DNA from: Oceanipulchritudo coccoides
GTDB taxonomy: Bacteria > Verrucomicrobiota > Verrucomicrobiia > Opitutales > Oceanipulchritudinaceae
Assembly (NCBI RefSeq): GCF_010500615.1
Contig: NZ_JAAGNX010000003.1
Coordinates: forward strand, 620,001-684,000
DNA: 64,000 bases
Reading direction: 5' to 3'
Below are positions 44,889-53,818 of the stretch, piece after piece. Both the position numbers and the translations under genes were made by a program. The notes under the pieces are model-generated. The model saw only the letters and a list, made by a program, of their open reading frames with translations. It searched no databases and had not been told where the DNA came from. The stretch's first letter is position 1. Each line of letters begins with the position of its first letter.

Positions 44889-45533
44889 ATGAGTGGTCCC
44901 CAATTGGCAATTCTCGGTGGAATCTGGCTCAGCCTGCTTTACTCAGCTGCTGTCATGCCTGCTTCCGTTTGGGTTATCCAGGTCACCGTCAGCCGAACAT
45001 GGATGGCCGGGATTGCTTCGGCCTTGGGACTTTCCCTTGGCCAGTTGCCATGGTGCCTCCTGGCGAGTGTTTTGCTCTTTCAGTATCCCCTTTTCTGGCA
45101 GGAAATGGATTTCCACCTCAGGGCAATCGCGGTTCTTTTCCTATTCTGGATGGCATACCGTTGCATCAAGGCCCCCGAAGTCAGGTTACTGAAGACAGCC
45201 ACCACGGCCAATATCTCAGGCCTCTTCGTCATGAGCTTTTGGCGCAGCTTGATCATGCCCTGGCGTTTCCCACTCTGGGCGGCCTTTATTCTATCGGTCG
45301 GAATCCATTTGCGCGGACCCGGATGGATGGCCGCCTGCCTCTTTTCACTCGGAGCGGTTGTCGGGCAGATGCTTTGGCATCTTCACTTCATCGTTGTCGC
45401 AGGGCTATTCGGCCATCGCGTCCCGGAAGATATTTCCCTTCGTTCGCTCAACAAGTTACGCCTTCTTTCCGCAACCGTTACCGCGGGTCTGGGTTTTATC
45501 ATTCTTGCCCCAATTGCCTTTCCTCCCATTTAA
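44889..45533 (+). CDS. LysE/RhtB-like transporter
   Basis: A 214-residue protein with five to six hydrophobic segments. The N-terminal half (LSLLYSAAVMPASVWVIQVTVSR, ASALGLSLGQLPWCLLASVLLF) and the C-terminal GAVVGQMLWHLHFIVVAGLFG fit the LysE superfamily, which exports amino acids. Similarity is modest and several usual motifs are weak. It is followed after three bases by a lipoprotein gene. Confidence 0.65.
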   Translation: MSGPQLAILGGIWLSLLYSAAVMPASVWVIQVTVSRTWMAGIASALGLSLGQLPWCLLASVLLFQYPLFWQEMDFHLRAIAVLFLFWMAYRCIKAPEVRLLKTATTANISGLFVMSFWRSLIMPWRFPLWAAFILSVGIHLRGPGWMAACLFSLGAVVGQMLWHLHFIVVAGLFGHRVPEDISLRSLNKLRLLSATVTAGLGFIILAPIAFPPI

Positions 45534-45536
45534 GTA

Positions 45537-46460
45537 ATGATGTTTCGAATACATTTCTTGCTGTGCCTTGGTGTGTGTTTCTTCACCGGATGTCGCCCGT
45601 TCGGCAAGGCCACGACTGGCTCCATCATCCCCGACCTGGAGCTTGTCTCAGTTTATCCGGTTGAATCCCCCACACTTCTTGAACCGTCGGGAATGACCCT
45701 GCATGACGGGCGCCTCTATGCGGTCGCTGACAAGGTTAACAACCAGATATTCCGGGTGGAACTTGAGGGAAATGTGGCAAGGCTCGTTCCGCACATCCAG
45801 TTTTCTCCACCGGATCGCCGCACCATGGACTGGGAGGGAATCACATCGGATCCCGGGGGAAGCTTTTACCTGATTTCTGAGGAACGCGGCAGGCTCCTGC
45901 GTGTCACCGCGGACGGGACGGCCGTTTGGATAACCCCGGACCTGAGGAATAAGGGACGGTCACTTGGCTTGTTTGCGAAGAGTAATGCCGGTTTTGAAGG
46001 CGTAGCATGGCTCGGCCCAAACCACTGGATCGGAGCTGCCGAAAGGGAAAAACGGGGACTGGTCGAATGGAGCGGATTGGACAGCTCCCTGGAGATCGAG
46101 GCACAGCTCCACATGGAATCTCCCTACAAAGGGGCTCTCCCGCTCATGCGGTTACCCGATTTTTCAGGCCTGCATGCGGACAATTCAAACCTTTACGCAC
46201 TATTCAGAAATGCCCATCTGGTCGTTCAGCTGGAGAAGCGGGACGGTGTATGGGAAGAAACAGCGGCCTGGGGCTTTGAAAACATCGAAACTGATCCTCG
46301 CTGGGCATACCGGTCACAAACCTATGGTCAGGCCGAGGGGCTTGTTGTCGATGGCTCTGATGTGTTTCTAATCCTTGATAACAATCGAGGTGGAAAGCAA
46401 TCCGACCCGGCCGACCGGAGGCCGTTGCTGATTCATGCCCGAATACCCGATGGGCACTAG
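45537..46460 (+). CDS. SdiA-regulated / phytase-like lipoprotein
   Basis: A 307-residue predicted lipoprotein: the signal ends FFTGC (Cys near residue 19). The body is a six-bladed beta-propeller-like fold typical of esterase/phytase-like or SdiA-regulated proteins (ESPTLLEPSGMTLHDGRLYAVAD, DWEGITSDPGGSFYLISEERGRLL, EGVAWLGPNHWIG, AEGLVVDGSDVFLILDNNRG). The substrate is unknown; phosphoester or sugar-phosphate hydrolysis at the surface is possible. It overlaps the end of ald by four bases (convergent). Confidence 0.75.
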   Translation: MMFRIHFLLCLGVCFFTGCRPFGKATTGSIIPDLELVSVYPVESPTLLEPSGMTLHDGRLYAVADKVNNQIFRVELEGNVARLVPHIQFSPPDRRTMDWEGITSDPGGSFYLISEERGRLLRVTADGTAVWITPDLRNKGRSLGLFAKSNAGFEGVAWLGPNHWIGAAEREKRGLVEWSGLDSSLEIEAQLHMESPYKGALPLMRLPDFSGLHADNSNLYALFRNAHLVVQLEKRDGVWEETAAWGFENIETDPRWAYRSQTYGQAEGLVVDGSDVFLILDNNRGGKQSDPADRRPLLIHARIPDGH

Positions 46461-47575
46461 CCCTTGAGCACTTCGTAAACAGGTTCGTAGGGAAGCCCGA
46501 ACGCTTCCGCAACGCCGTGGTGCGTGATGGTGCCGCGGACAATGTTGGCCCCCATGGCAATGCTCTTGTGCTGCCGTATCGCGGCAGCAAAGCCCTTGTC
46601 CGCCAGTTCAAGCGCGTAACGGATCGTGGCATTGGTCAGGGCCATGGTTGATGTCATTGGCATTGCTCCCGGCATGTTGGTGACACAGTAATGAACAATT
46701 CCGTCCACCGTGTAAATCGGGTCACGATGCGTTGTTGGACGAGAGGTCTCCGTTGATCCCCCTTGATCAATCGCCACATCCACAATGACCGCCCCGGGTT
46801 TCATGATCTTAAGCGTCTCTTTGGTGATCAGTTTTGGGGCCTTGCCTCCAGGTATTAAAACACTCGATACAACCAGATCCGCATCGGCGAGCGTCTTCCG
46901 AAGGTTTGCCTTGTTGGACATCATGGTGATCACATTCGACGGCATGACATCGCTGTAGTAGCGAAGCCGTTCCAGGTTGACATCCAGCACATAAACAAGG
47001 CTCCCCAGCCCGGCCGCCATCTTGGTTGCATTCATGCCGACGACCCCGGCTCCAAGAACAACCACCGTAGCCGGCGGCACTCCAGGCACCCCGCCCAGAA
47101 GTATTCCTCGTCCACCATGTGCCTTCTCAAGATACTTCGCACCCTGTTGCACCGCCATCCGGCCGGCCACTTCGCTCATTGGTGTTAAGAGTGGCAGCTG
47201 GCCCTTGTTGTCGACAATTGTCTCGTAGGCAATCGCGATGCACTTGGTCTCGATGATTGCCCGGGTCAGTTCCTCGGAAGCGGCAAAATGGAAATACGTG
47301 AAGACAATCTGGTTTTCACGAATATGCCCGAACTCGCTCATTTGTGGCTCTTTGACCTTGAGGACCATCTCCGCGGTTGACCAGACTTCACCAGCTGAGC
47401 CCAGGATGGCCGCTCCAGCCTCCGCATACTCCTCATTGCTAAATCCGCTTCCCTCGCCTGCGCCTGCTTCAACCAGTATGCTGTGTCCACGATCGCAGAA
47501 GGCTTCCACTCCCGCAGGGGTCAAAGCTACGCGGTTTTCATCCGCCTTCACTTCCTTAACTACACCGACTTTCAT
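46457..47575 (-). CDS. ald: Alanine dehydrogenase
   Basis: A 372-residue NAD-dependent enzyme that interconverts alanine and pyruvate plus ammonia. It contains MKVGVVKEVKADENRVALTP, GAGEGSGFSNEEY, VVLGAGVVGMNATKMAAGLG (Rossmann glycines near 170), and SRPTTHRDPIYTVDGIVHYCVTNMPGAMP. Length matches the family. It lies 127 bases downstream of the octaheme gene, with a terminator between. Confidence 0.97.
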   Translation of the reverse strand: MKVGVVKEVKADENRVALTPAGVEAFCDRGHSILVEAGAGEGSGFSNEEYAEAGAAILGSAGEVWSTAEMVLKVKEPQMSEFGHIRENQIVFTYFHFAASEELTRAIIETKCIAIAYETIVDNKGQLPLLTPMSEVAGRMAVQQGAKYLEKAHGGRGILLGGVPGVPPATVVVLGAGVVGMNATKMAAGLGSLVYVLDVNLERLRYYSDVMPSNVITMMSNKANLRKTLADADLVVSSVLIPGGKAPKLITKETLKIMKPGAVIVDVAIDQGGSTETSRPTTHRDPIYTVDGIVHYCVTNMPGAMPMTSTMALTNATIRYALELADKGFAAAIRQHKSIAMGANIVRGTITHHGVAEAFGLPYEPVYEVLKG

Positions 47576-47631
47576 AAAACACCTTTTCCTGAGAATACCT
47601 TAGCCATCCTCTTCGTCAACGCGGCTCAGAT

Positions 47632-47666
47632 AAAAAAAACCACCGGTGGGAATGTCCCACCGATGG
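47632..47666 (-). terminator. Rho-independent terminator of the octaheme gene
   Basis: On the - strand CCATCGGTGGGA and TCCCACCGGTGG form a 12-bp stem (one U:G wobble) with a 3-base loop, followed by eight T. It lies 36 bases beyond the octaheme stop. Confidence 0.9.
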
Positions 47667-47701
47667 TCGAAACCACAAAGCTGATAAAATACCGCCCGGG
47701 A

Positions 47702-49243
47702 TTATTTAGGAGCGTAGGCCCAGCCACCATCGCTGGAGATCGCGCCACCCGGCATGTAGATGTATTTGCCAATGTCCATGACCCAGATCCATGGATCTGC
47801 ATCCACATTGATCCAGCCCATCCAGTCACCGGTATTGACCCATGGGTCGCTCTGCATGCTGGTCTGAAGCGCCTGGGCATTTTCAAACCCGAGTTCGTAG
47901 AAGTTGATGCGGCTTCCCCAAGTATGGCAATCCGTGCAGGTAAGGGCCATTTCCTTTGGAGCCACCATGTGATTCTGGATCCAGAACATTTCCGTATCGA
48001 CGATGCCAACCGGTCCCACAAAGGTGCGTCCGACATAATCCATACCGGAAGTCAGTGCGGCATCCCAGTCAAAGGCCTTCCAATAGGCAGTCGTGTCTTC
48101 CGCATTGTTCGGGAAGAGATTCGGCACGGCAAAGGTGTTCGCCCCAGCGTCGTAAGGCTGACGGCCGACAAAGCGCTTTACCGGGAAAATGTAGGCATTG
48201 TCATCATTGATGTCTCCACCAAGCTTGTTGATGGTCACACGGCCTGCTGGTAATTGATCATCGAGAAGTGTGTAAGTGACTGTTCCGTTGAACCACTTTG
48301 TTTCCGGGATGACATTTTCCTTCCAGATGAAGGACCCCTTCTTGGTGTCATAGATGACGTTTCCGTCAGCGTCCCTCGTGACAATCTGAGATCCATCAGG
48401 ATTCTTCTGCCCGGCTGTAGTCCAGTCCCAGTACATTTTGGTTGCCTTGCCGCCGCGAGCATAGGCCGGAATGTGACAGGTCTGACAGGCCACCGTATCG
48501 GCGTGCGTGTTGAGGAAGCCGTTTGCGTGAACCGGTCCCTCTGCCTCGTGGCAGTTCTTACACATCATGTTGTCAGGAGCAGCCTGCGAGTAGCGGGAGC
48601 CCACGATGTCGTGCGGGTTGTCCTCGTCCGGGGCGTGACAATCCGAGCAGACCATGTTTCCACCGTCGGCACTCATGTGCACGTCAAGCTCGCGGGATGG
48701 ATTCAAAAGCGATGAATCCATGCTGCCATGTTTCACCCCTTCACCACCACCTCCGTAGAAGTGGCAGATACCACAGTTGTTGCGGTCTGGCAAATCGACA
48801 CTGCGTGCCACCGCAGTCAAGTCGACTCCTGGATCAGGCGCACCGGCCCCGGTCGGAACCTTCTTGTAGGTACCCGTCTGGTCATGACAAACCAAGCAGT
48901 CAATTTTGCTCGGATCATCGAAATCAAATGTATTGTCCGCGTAACCGACACCAATGTGGCAGCTTGTGCAACGCGGCTCGTTCGAGGCAACCGCGATACA
49001 GTAGTTGTTAATCACGTTCTTCTTGCCAACAACCTGGCCGGTTGCCGAATCGGTCTTCTCCCAGGTCCAGTGCAGGCTGTTCATGACATCCGACTGCAGG
49101 TTCGGGTGGAAGTTCTGGTGGCAGTTCAGACAGGTTGTCGCATCGACGTAGTTCATGCTCCCGTGCTGGGCAATCAGCCCGAGCGGAGCAAGCAACAGAA
49201 GGCCACTGGCTATCCGTAACAACATTTGGGGGGTACTTTTCAT
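47702..49243 (-). CDS. Octaheme c-type cytochrome, tetrathionate-reductase-family-like, W-rich tail
   Basis: A 513-residue exported protein. The signal peptide (LLRIASGLLLLAPLGLIAQ) is followed by eight CxxCH heme motifs: CLNCH, CTSCH, CLVCH, CGICH, CSDCH, CKNCH, CQTCH, CTDCH. The text SLHWTWEKTDSATGQVVGKKNVINNYC resembles the octaheme tetrathionate reductase (OTR) group, whose members reduce tetrathionate, nitrite or hydroxylamine in the periplasm; the true substrate is unknown. After the last heme, residues about 460-513 form a W-rich tail (TGDWMGWINVDADPWIW, GGWAYAPK) found on two other exported proteins here. ATG 49243 begins the signal sequence. No partner genes (quinol dehydrogenase, maturation) are adjacent. 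Confidence 0.88.
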   Translation of the reverse strand: MKSTPQMLLRIASGLLLLAPLGLIAQHGSMNYVDATTCLNCHQNFHPNLQSDVMNSLHWTWEKTDSATGQVVGKKNVINNYCIAVASNEPRCTSCHIGVGYADNTFDFDDPSKIDCLVCHDQTGTYKKVPTGAGAPDPGVDLTAVARSVDLPDRNNCGICHFYGGGGEGVKHGSMDSSLLNPSRELDVHMSADGGNMVCSDCHAPDEDNPHDIVGSRYSQAAPDNMMCKNCHEAEGPVHANGFLNTHADTVACQTCHIPAYARGGKATKMYWDWTTAGQKNPDGSQIVTRDADGNVIYDTKKGSFIWKENVIPETKWFNGTVTYTLLDDQLPAGRVTINKLGGDINDDNAYIFPVKRFVGRQPYDAGANTFAVPNLFPNNAEDTTAYWKAFDWDAALTSGMDYVGRTFVGPVGIVDTEMFWIQNHMVAPKEMALTCTDCHTWGSRINFYELGFENAQALQTSMQSDPWVNTGDWMGWINVDADPWIWVMDIGKYIYMPGGAISSDGGWAYAPK

Positions 49244-49608
49244 CTTATTTATTTCGTTTGTGGTTAATTCTTCCGGATTTGCCTGATCGAATCCTTCGAC
49301 AACCCCGGCTTGGTTACACAACGAATATTTCCCCTGATTCCTAAATTCAAGGCTACTTTGGATGTCTGAACATGTATTAAAGTATTCGATAGATGTGATA
49401 ATTATGGCTGATAATTACTTAAGTTTTTACTTAAATGATTTTCATTTTATTTATTTTTAAAGTGAAAAGACAAAATCTACCGCACAAGATCACCAAATTC
49501 CAAAGGACATAGGACAAGGAATGCGGAGGGATTTAATTGTCAGGCCGCCCGTTCCGGTGCGCGAATAATTGCGCCGGGAATCGCCAAAAGGAGAGCGGAG
49601 CTGTCTCC
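49244..49608. promoter_or_regulatory. Control region upstream of the octaheme gene
   Basis: These 365 bases hold no gene. The part near 49397-49434 has two direct repeats of GATAATTA (49397 and 49410, 13 bases apart) and two of ACTTAA (49417 and 49429, 12 bases apart), in an AT-rich stretch that should carry the promoter. A regulator binding in phase is possible. Confidence 0.45.
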
Positions 49609-50448
49609 TCAGGAATCGGAGCGACGGAAAAACGGATTGTTCTGTTTCTCCTCCCCGACGGTGGTCGCCGGTCCATGCCCGGGGCAGAGGATTGTCTCAT
49701 CGGGAAGGCTGAGAATCTTCTTACGGTTGTTCTCCAACGCCCGTTCATAAGCATTTGGCGCTCCACCCTGTGAGCAGCAGAAGAGCGAGTCGCCGACAAT
49801 CGCCACCGGCTTTGAGAGCCCACTGACGACAAAAGTTGTTCCACCCGGGGAATGCCCATTGGTGAGGCGGCTCTCAATCTCGAGGCCGCCCACCCGGAAA
49901 ATTCTGCCCTCGCAAAAATGATTTAAGCCCGACAAGGGCTCATTCTCATGAATCCACACGGGAGGATTTCCTGTTTTTTCAAGTAATTCCGAAAGGGCGT
50001 GGATGTGATCATCGTGCGAATGGGTTAAAAAAATCCGCTCAATCTTGATATCCAGACGCTGAATGTCGGCCAGCAGGGCACTGACATCGGCCCCCGGATC
50101 AAAGACCGCCCCCGATTTTGATTCTGAATCAAGAACGAGGAAGCTATTGACGGTCATTTCCTCGTATCCAGGAACCGGGAAAGGTGTTGTATAACCGGTC
50201 AGACCCTTCAGATCAACCGGCTCGGGACGCCAGGTTCCCTTGGCCAACTGCACAACAGACGGCCCATCCAGGTGGAGCTCCCTTGAGACAAGAAGACAAG
50301 CTTCCTCATCGAACTTGCCCTCCATCAGCGCGTTCAGGTCTTCAATTGATATGCCGGTTCTTTCACTCAGTTGCAGAAGGTCCAGTCCCAACCCCGAGGC
50401 GGCTTTTCCCAGCACATCCTCAAATCCGTCTTCGATACGTTCCGTCAT
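49609..50448 (-). CDS. Metallo-beta-lactamase hydrolase with N-terminal HTH
   Basis: A 279-residue fusion. Residues about 1-60 form a helix-turn-helix of XRE type (LDLLQLSERTGISIEDLNALMEGK). The rest is a metallo-beta-lactamase (FLVLDSESKSGAVFDPG, LTHSHDDHIHALSEL with HxHxDH, GHSPGGTTFVV, ILCPGHGPAT) of glyoxalase II type. The pairing suggests a sensor-hydrolase or a DNA-anchored enzyme; thiolester substrate is a guess. AGGA lies six bases before ATG 50448; ATG 50454 is also possible. Confidence 0.83.
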   Translation of the reverse strand: MTERIEDGFEDVLGKAASGLGLDLLQLSERTGISIEDLNALMEGKFDEEACLLVSRELHLDGPSVVQLAKGTWRPEPVDLKGLTGYTTPFPVPGYEEMTVNSFLVLDSESKSGAVFDPGADVSALLADIQRLDIKIERIFLTHSHDDHIHALSELLEKTGNPPVWIHENEPLSGLNHFCEGRIFRVGGLEIESRLTNGHSPGGTTFVVSGLSKPVAIVGDSLFCCSQGGAPNAYERALENNRKKILSLPDETILCPGHGPATTVGEEKQNNPFFRRSDS

Positions 50449-50523
50449 CTTCATTCCTGAATGATTAGACAATTGCCGGTGCGTTGACAATACCATCCTT
50501 GAAACCCAGCTTGTCGAATCTGC

Positions 50524-51462
50524 ATGGGCTACATCATTTCAACTTTATTCCCGGTCTTCGCAGTCCTTGGACTGGGCTACATTCTGGCTCGAAAGACATT
50601 CCTCTCGCGGGATTTTCTCAATGAGCTGAACCGGTTTGTGTATTATATCTCCCTGCCTGCACTGATTATTAACGGGCTGGCAACTGCACAAAGCCTTCCA
50701 AGCGGGACTGTTCCCACTTTCCTCATCTACATGGCGGCCACCTTTCTTGTGATTGGTGCCGCCTTTCTGACAGCGCGCCTGCTGAAGCTCCAGCGCTGGC
50801 AATTCGGGACCTTTATCCAAGCTTCATTCCGCGGAAACCTCGCCTTCATCGGCATCCCCGTCCTCGTCTACGCACTTCGGGATTACCCAAAGGAATTCGC
50901 GGCCGGTATTGTCGCCCAGGCCATCTTTGTCTTCGCCCCGACGATGATTTTCTATAATGTTGTTTCAGTCCTGCTGCTCATTGGTAGTCGCGATGGGGAC
51001 GCCTCGGACAGAATGCGGGGCATGCTGAAAAGCATTGCCACAAATCCCCTCATTCTAGCCTCGGTGGGCGGCGTCATTCTTTTTCTGCTTCCCTTCAGCT
51101 TGCCGGAGCCGGTTTACAATACACTGGAGTTTGTCGGAAGGATAGCCGCACCGGCGGCCCTTATCTGTGTCGGGGGAGGCATGGCCGTGGTCTCCATGGA
51201 AGGCCGTTATCGGAGTGCAACATTTTCGGCCATTTTAAAAACAGCGGTAACCCCGCTTTTTGCATGGGTGATGAGCCTGCCGTTCAACCTTTCAAGCGAA
51301 ACAACCCTCCTGCTCATGATCTTTGCGGCAACGCCGACGGCTGTGGCCAGCTATGTGATGGCCAAGGAACTGGACGGGGACGAGGCCATGGCCTCCGGGG
51401 GAATCGTCCTCAGCACGGTGTTTTCCATTATTTCCCTGAGTATTGTTGTCGGCCTGTTTTAA
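50524..51462 (+). CDS. AEC family transporter
   Basis: A 312-residue protein with ten hydrophobic segments, of the auxin efflux carrier family (FPVFAVLGLGYILARK, FVYYISLPALIINGLA, SFRGNLAFIGIPVL). C-terminal half: FAATPTAVASYVMAKELDGDEAMASGGIVLSTVFS. Members export or import small organic acids; the substrate is unknown. It is divergent from the HTH-lactamase gene. Confidence 0.9.
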   Translation: MGYIISTLFPVFAVLGLGYILARKTFLSRDFLNELNRFVYYISLPALIINGLATAQSLPSGTVPTFLIYMAATFLVIGAAFLTARLLKLQRWQFGTFIQASFRGNLAFIGIPVLVYALRDYPKEFAAGIVAQAIFVFAPTMIFYNVVSVLLLIGSRDGDASDRMRGMLKSIATNPLILASVGGVILFLLPFSLPEPVYNTLEFVGRIAAPAALICVGGGMAVVSMEGRYRSATFSAILKTAVTPLFAWVMSLPFNLSSETTLLLMIFAATPTAVASYVMAKELDGDEAMASGGIVLSTVFSIISLSIVVGLF

Positions 51463-51479
51463 CCAGCAGGGATGATGAC

Positions 51480-52631
51480 CTAGCGCTCGAACCGCGTCCA
51501 CGCCTCCGCCTTGGCGGAATTGACAGCTGTCTGGATGAACCGCATGCCCTCCACCCCGTCATCGACAGTCGGAAAATCGTAAGGGCCGCCAACAGAAACG
51601 CCTTCAACCGCATCCCGGATAGCTCGTGCGGCCTCCAGATAGATGTTGGCAAAGGCCTCGATAAAGGCCTCAGGATGTCCTGCGGGAATGCGGGAAAACT
51701 TGTTCGCTTCCTCGCTGAGGTAAGGGTTTCCGCGACGCAACAGCTCCCGCGGTGCTTCCGGGTACTTCATGAGCAAGTCATTGGGATATTCCTGTTTCCA
51801 CTCAAGGGATGCCTTCTCGCCATAAACCCGGATGGTCAGGCTGTTCTCTTCGCCAACTGAAACCTGCGAGGCGTAAAGGACACCCTTGGCCCCGCCCTTG
51901 TAGCGGACGAGAATGTTTCCATCATCCTCGAGTTTCCTTCCCGGTACGAAGGAGGTGAACTCCGCACAGACCGCTTCCAATTCAAGCCCCGTGATGTAGC
52001 GTCCGAGATTTTCCGCATGCGTGCCGATATCCCCGATGCAACTGGAGGCTCCCGCTTTCGTCGGGTCGGTCCGCCAGGCCGCCTGCTTCTGGCCCTCCGC
52101 ATCGATGTTCTTGATCAGCCAGCCCTGTGGATACTCGGCGACAATCTTCAGTATCTTCCCGAGCTTGCCGGATTTAACCAGCTGACGAGCCTCCTTGACC
52201 ATCGGATAGCCCGTATAGTTGTGCGTCAGGGCGAAGACTTTTCCGGATTTTTCGACAATCTCCTTCAGCATCACGGCCTCTTCGACATCAAATGTCATCG
52301 GCTTGTCGCAGACAACATGGAAGCCTGCCTCAAGAAAGCATTTGGCGACCGGAAAATGCATGTGGTTCGGCGTGACAATCGAGACAAAGTCGATGCGCTC
52401 CTCCTCTGGAAGAGCCGCCTCCTTCGCGGCCATTTCCTCGTAGCTGCCGTAGACCCGGGATGGATCAAGGAATAGATCCTCACCACTCAAGCGCGACTTC
52501 TCAGGATCGGAGGAAAAGGCACCTGCCACCAGTTCAATCTGCCCGTCAAGATTGGCCGCCATGCGGTGTACCGCACCAATGAAGGCATCCCGTCCTCCCC
52601 CAACCATTCCCATGCGTAGTTTGCGATTCAT
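51480..52631 (-). CDS. Gfo/Idh/MocA family oxidoreductase
   Basis: A 383-residue NAD(P)-dependent dehydrogenase. The Rossmann motif MGMVGGGRDAFIGAVHRMA is at residues 7-25, EKPxx-type text reads CDKPMTF (near 113), and the HVVCDKPMTFDVEEA block with its Lys and Pro is typical. Conserved LTHNYTGYPMVKEAR and GDIGTHAENL follow. These enzymes oxidise sugars, inositols or aldehydes. It is paired with a TIM-barrel isomerase 27 bases upstream, suggesting a short sugar pathway. Confidence 0.92.
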   Translation of the reverse strand: MNRKLRMGMVGGGRDAFIGAVHRMAANLDGQIELVAGAFSSDPEKSRLSGEDLFLDPSRVYGSYEEMAAKEAALPEEERIDFVSIVTPNHMHFPVAKCFLEAGFHVVCDKPMTFDVEEAVMLKEIVEKSGKVFALTHNYTGYPMVKEARQLVKSGKLGKILKIVAEYPQGWLIKNIDAEGQKQAAWRTDPTKAGASSCIGDIGTHAENLGRYITGLELEAVCAEFTSFVPGRKLEDDGNILVRYKGGAKGVLYASQVSVGEENSLTIRVYGEKASLEWKQEYPNDLLMKYPEAPRELLRRGNPYLSEEANKFSRIPAGHPEAFIEAFANIYLEAARAIRDAVEGVSVGGPYDFPTVDDGVEGMRFIQTAVNSAKAEAWTRFER

Positions 52632-52658
52632 ATCAAGTCTCCTGAATGGCGGAATGCG

Positions 52659-53693
52659 CTACTGGTTGCTTTTATCAAAGGCCGCGTCGAAAGCGATCCG
52701 GTTCGGGGGAAAATCCACACTCCGGACAAACATGCAGGCCTCCTCTGCTCCATGGATACGATCCATGCGTCCATCTTCCCATTCGACAGAGAGCGGCCCC
52801 GTGTACCCAATATCGTTCAAGGCGACAATGATCTCCTCGAAGTCGATATCGCCATGCCCAAGGGAGCGAAAATCCCAGTAGCGGCGCGGATCCGTGAACT
52901 CGGTATGCCCCCCGAACACGCCCACTGACCCATCCCCGCGATTCCACCAGACGTCCTTCATGTGGACGTGATAGATCCGCTCGAACATGTCGCGGATGAA
53001 CTTCACATAATCGACACCCTGGTAGCCAAGGTGGCTGGGATCATAGTTGAATCCAAAGCGCTTGTGTCCGTTGATGGCCTCAAGAGCCCGTTCGGAGCTG
53101 GCGATATCAAAGGCAATCTCGGTTGGATGGACCTCAAGGGCGAAATTCACATCCTCTTCCTCGAAAACATCCAGGATCGGCAACCAGCGCTTGGCGAAAT
53201 CCTCAAATCCCTTGTCGAGGTAGTCCTGGCTTGTTGGCGGAAAGGCGTACAACGCATGCCAGATGGAGGAGCCGGTGAAGCCGTTGACCACAGGCGGAAG
53301 GACCTGCTCGTCCGGTCGGGCATCGAAAAACTTTCTCGCGGCGCGCGCGGTGGCTTTCATTTCCTCCGCAGCGCGTTGGCGCACGCCTTCAGGATCACCG
53401 TCACCCCAGACACTGTCGGGAAGGATTGCTTTGTGCCGTTCATCGATGAGGTCGCAGACCGCCTGCCCTACAAGGTGCGCGGAAATAGCGTGGCAGGTCA
53501 GTCCGTGCTTCTGGAGTAATTCCCATTTTGCCGGGATGTAAGCCTCATCCGAAAGGGCTTTGCTGACATCAAAGTGATCGCCCCAACAGGCCAGTTCAAC
53601 CCCGTCATAGCCCATATCGGCTACGAGCGGGAGCAGTTCTACCAGGGGCAAGTCGGCCCATTGGCCTGTAAAAAGAGTAACATCGCGTGACAT
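52659..53693 (-). CDS. Sugar phosphate isomerase/epimerase (AP endonuclease 2 fold)
   Basis: A 344-residue TIM-barrel protein. [28 protein letters not shown] (near residue 6-33), [30 protein letters not shown] and [13 protein letters not shown] carry the Glu, His and Asp metal ligands of the family, whose members include xylose isomerase-like and inosose dehydratase. [16 protein letters not shown] closes the barrel. Start ATG 53693 matches the family; the frame extends to 53777. It is transcribed with the downstream Gfo/Idh/MocA gene. Confidence 0.9.
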   Translation of the reverse strand: MSRDVTLFTGQWADLPLVELLPLVADMGYDGVELACWGDHFDVSKALSDEAYIPAKWELLQKHGLTCHAISAHLVGQAVCDLIDERHKAILPDSVWGDGDPEGVRQRAAEEMKATARAARKFFDARPDEQVLPPVVNGFTGSSIWHALYAFPPTSQDYLDKGFEDFAKRWLPILDVFEEEDVNFALEVHPTEIAFDIASSERALEAINGHKRFGFNYDPSHLGYQGVDYVKFIRDMFERIYHVHMKDVWWNRGDGSVGVFGGHTEFTDPRRYWDFRSLGHGDIDFEEIIVALNDIGYTGPLSVEWEDGRMDRIHGAEEACMFVRSVDFPPNRIAFDAAFDKSNQ

Positions 53694-53818
53694 GGTTTGA
53701 AACTGAGGCCTTCCGGCCCTCATTTCAAGGTTAACCCCGGCCGACCATGGGAATTTCTTTTGCGAATTTCCGGCCAATGGTCTTGAAGAAAGCCCAGCTC
53801 TCCTACACTAGAGACCAC

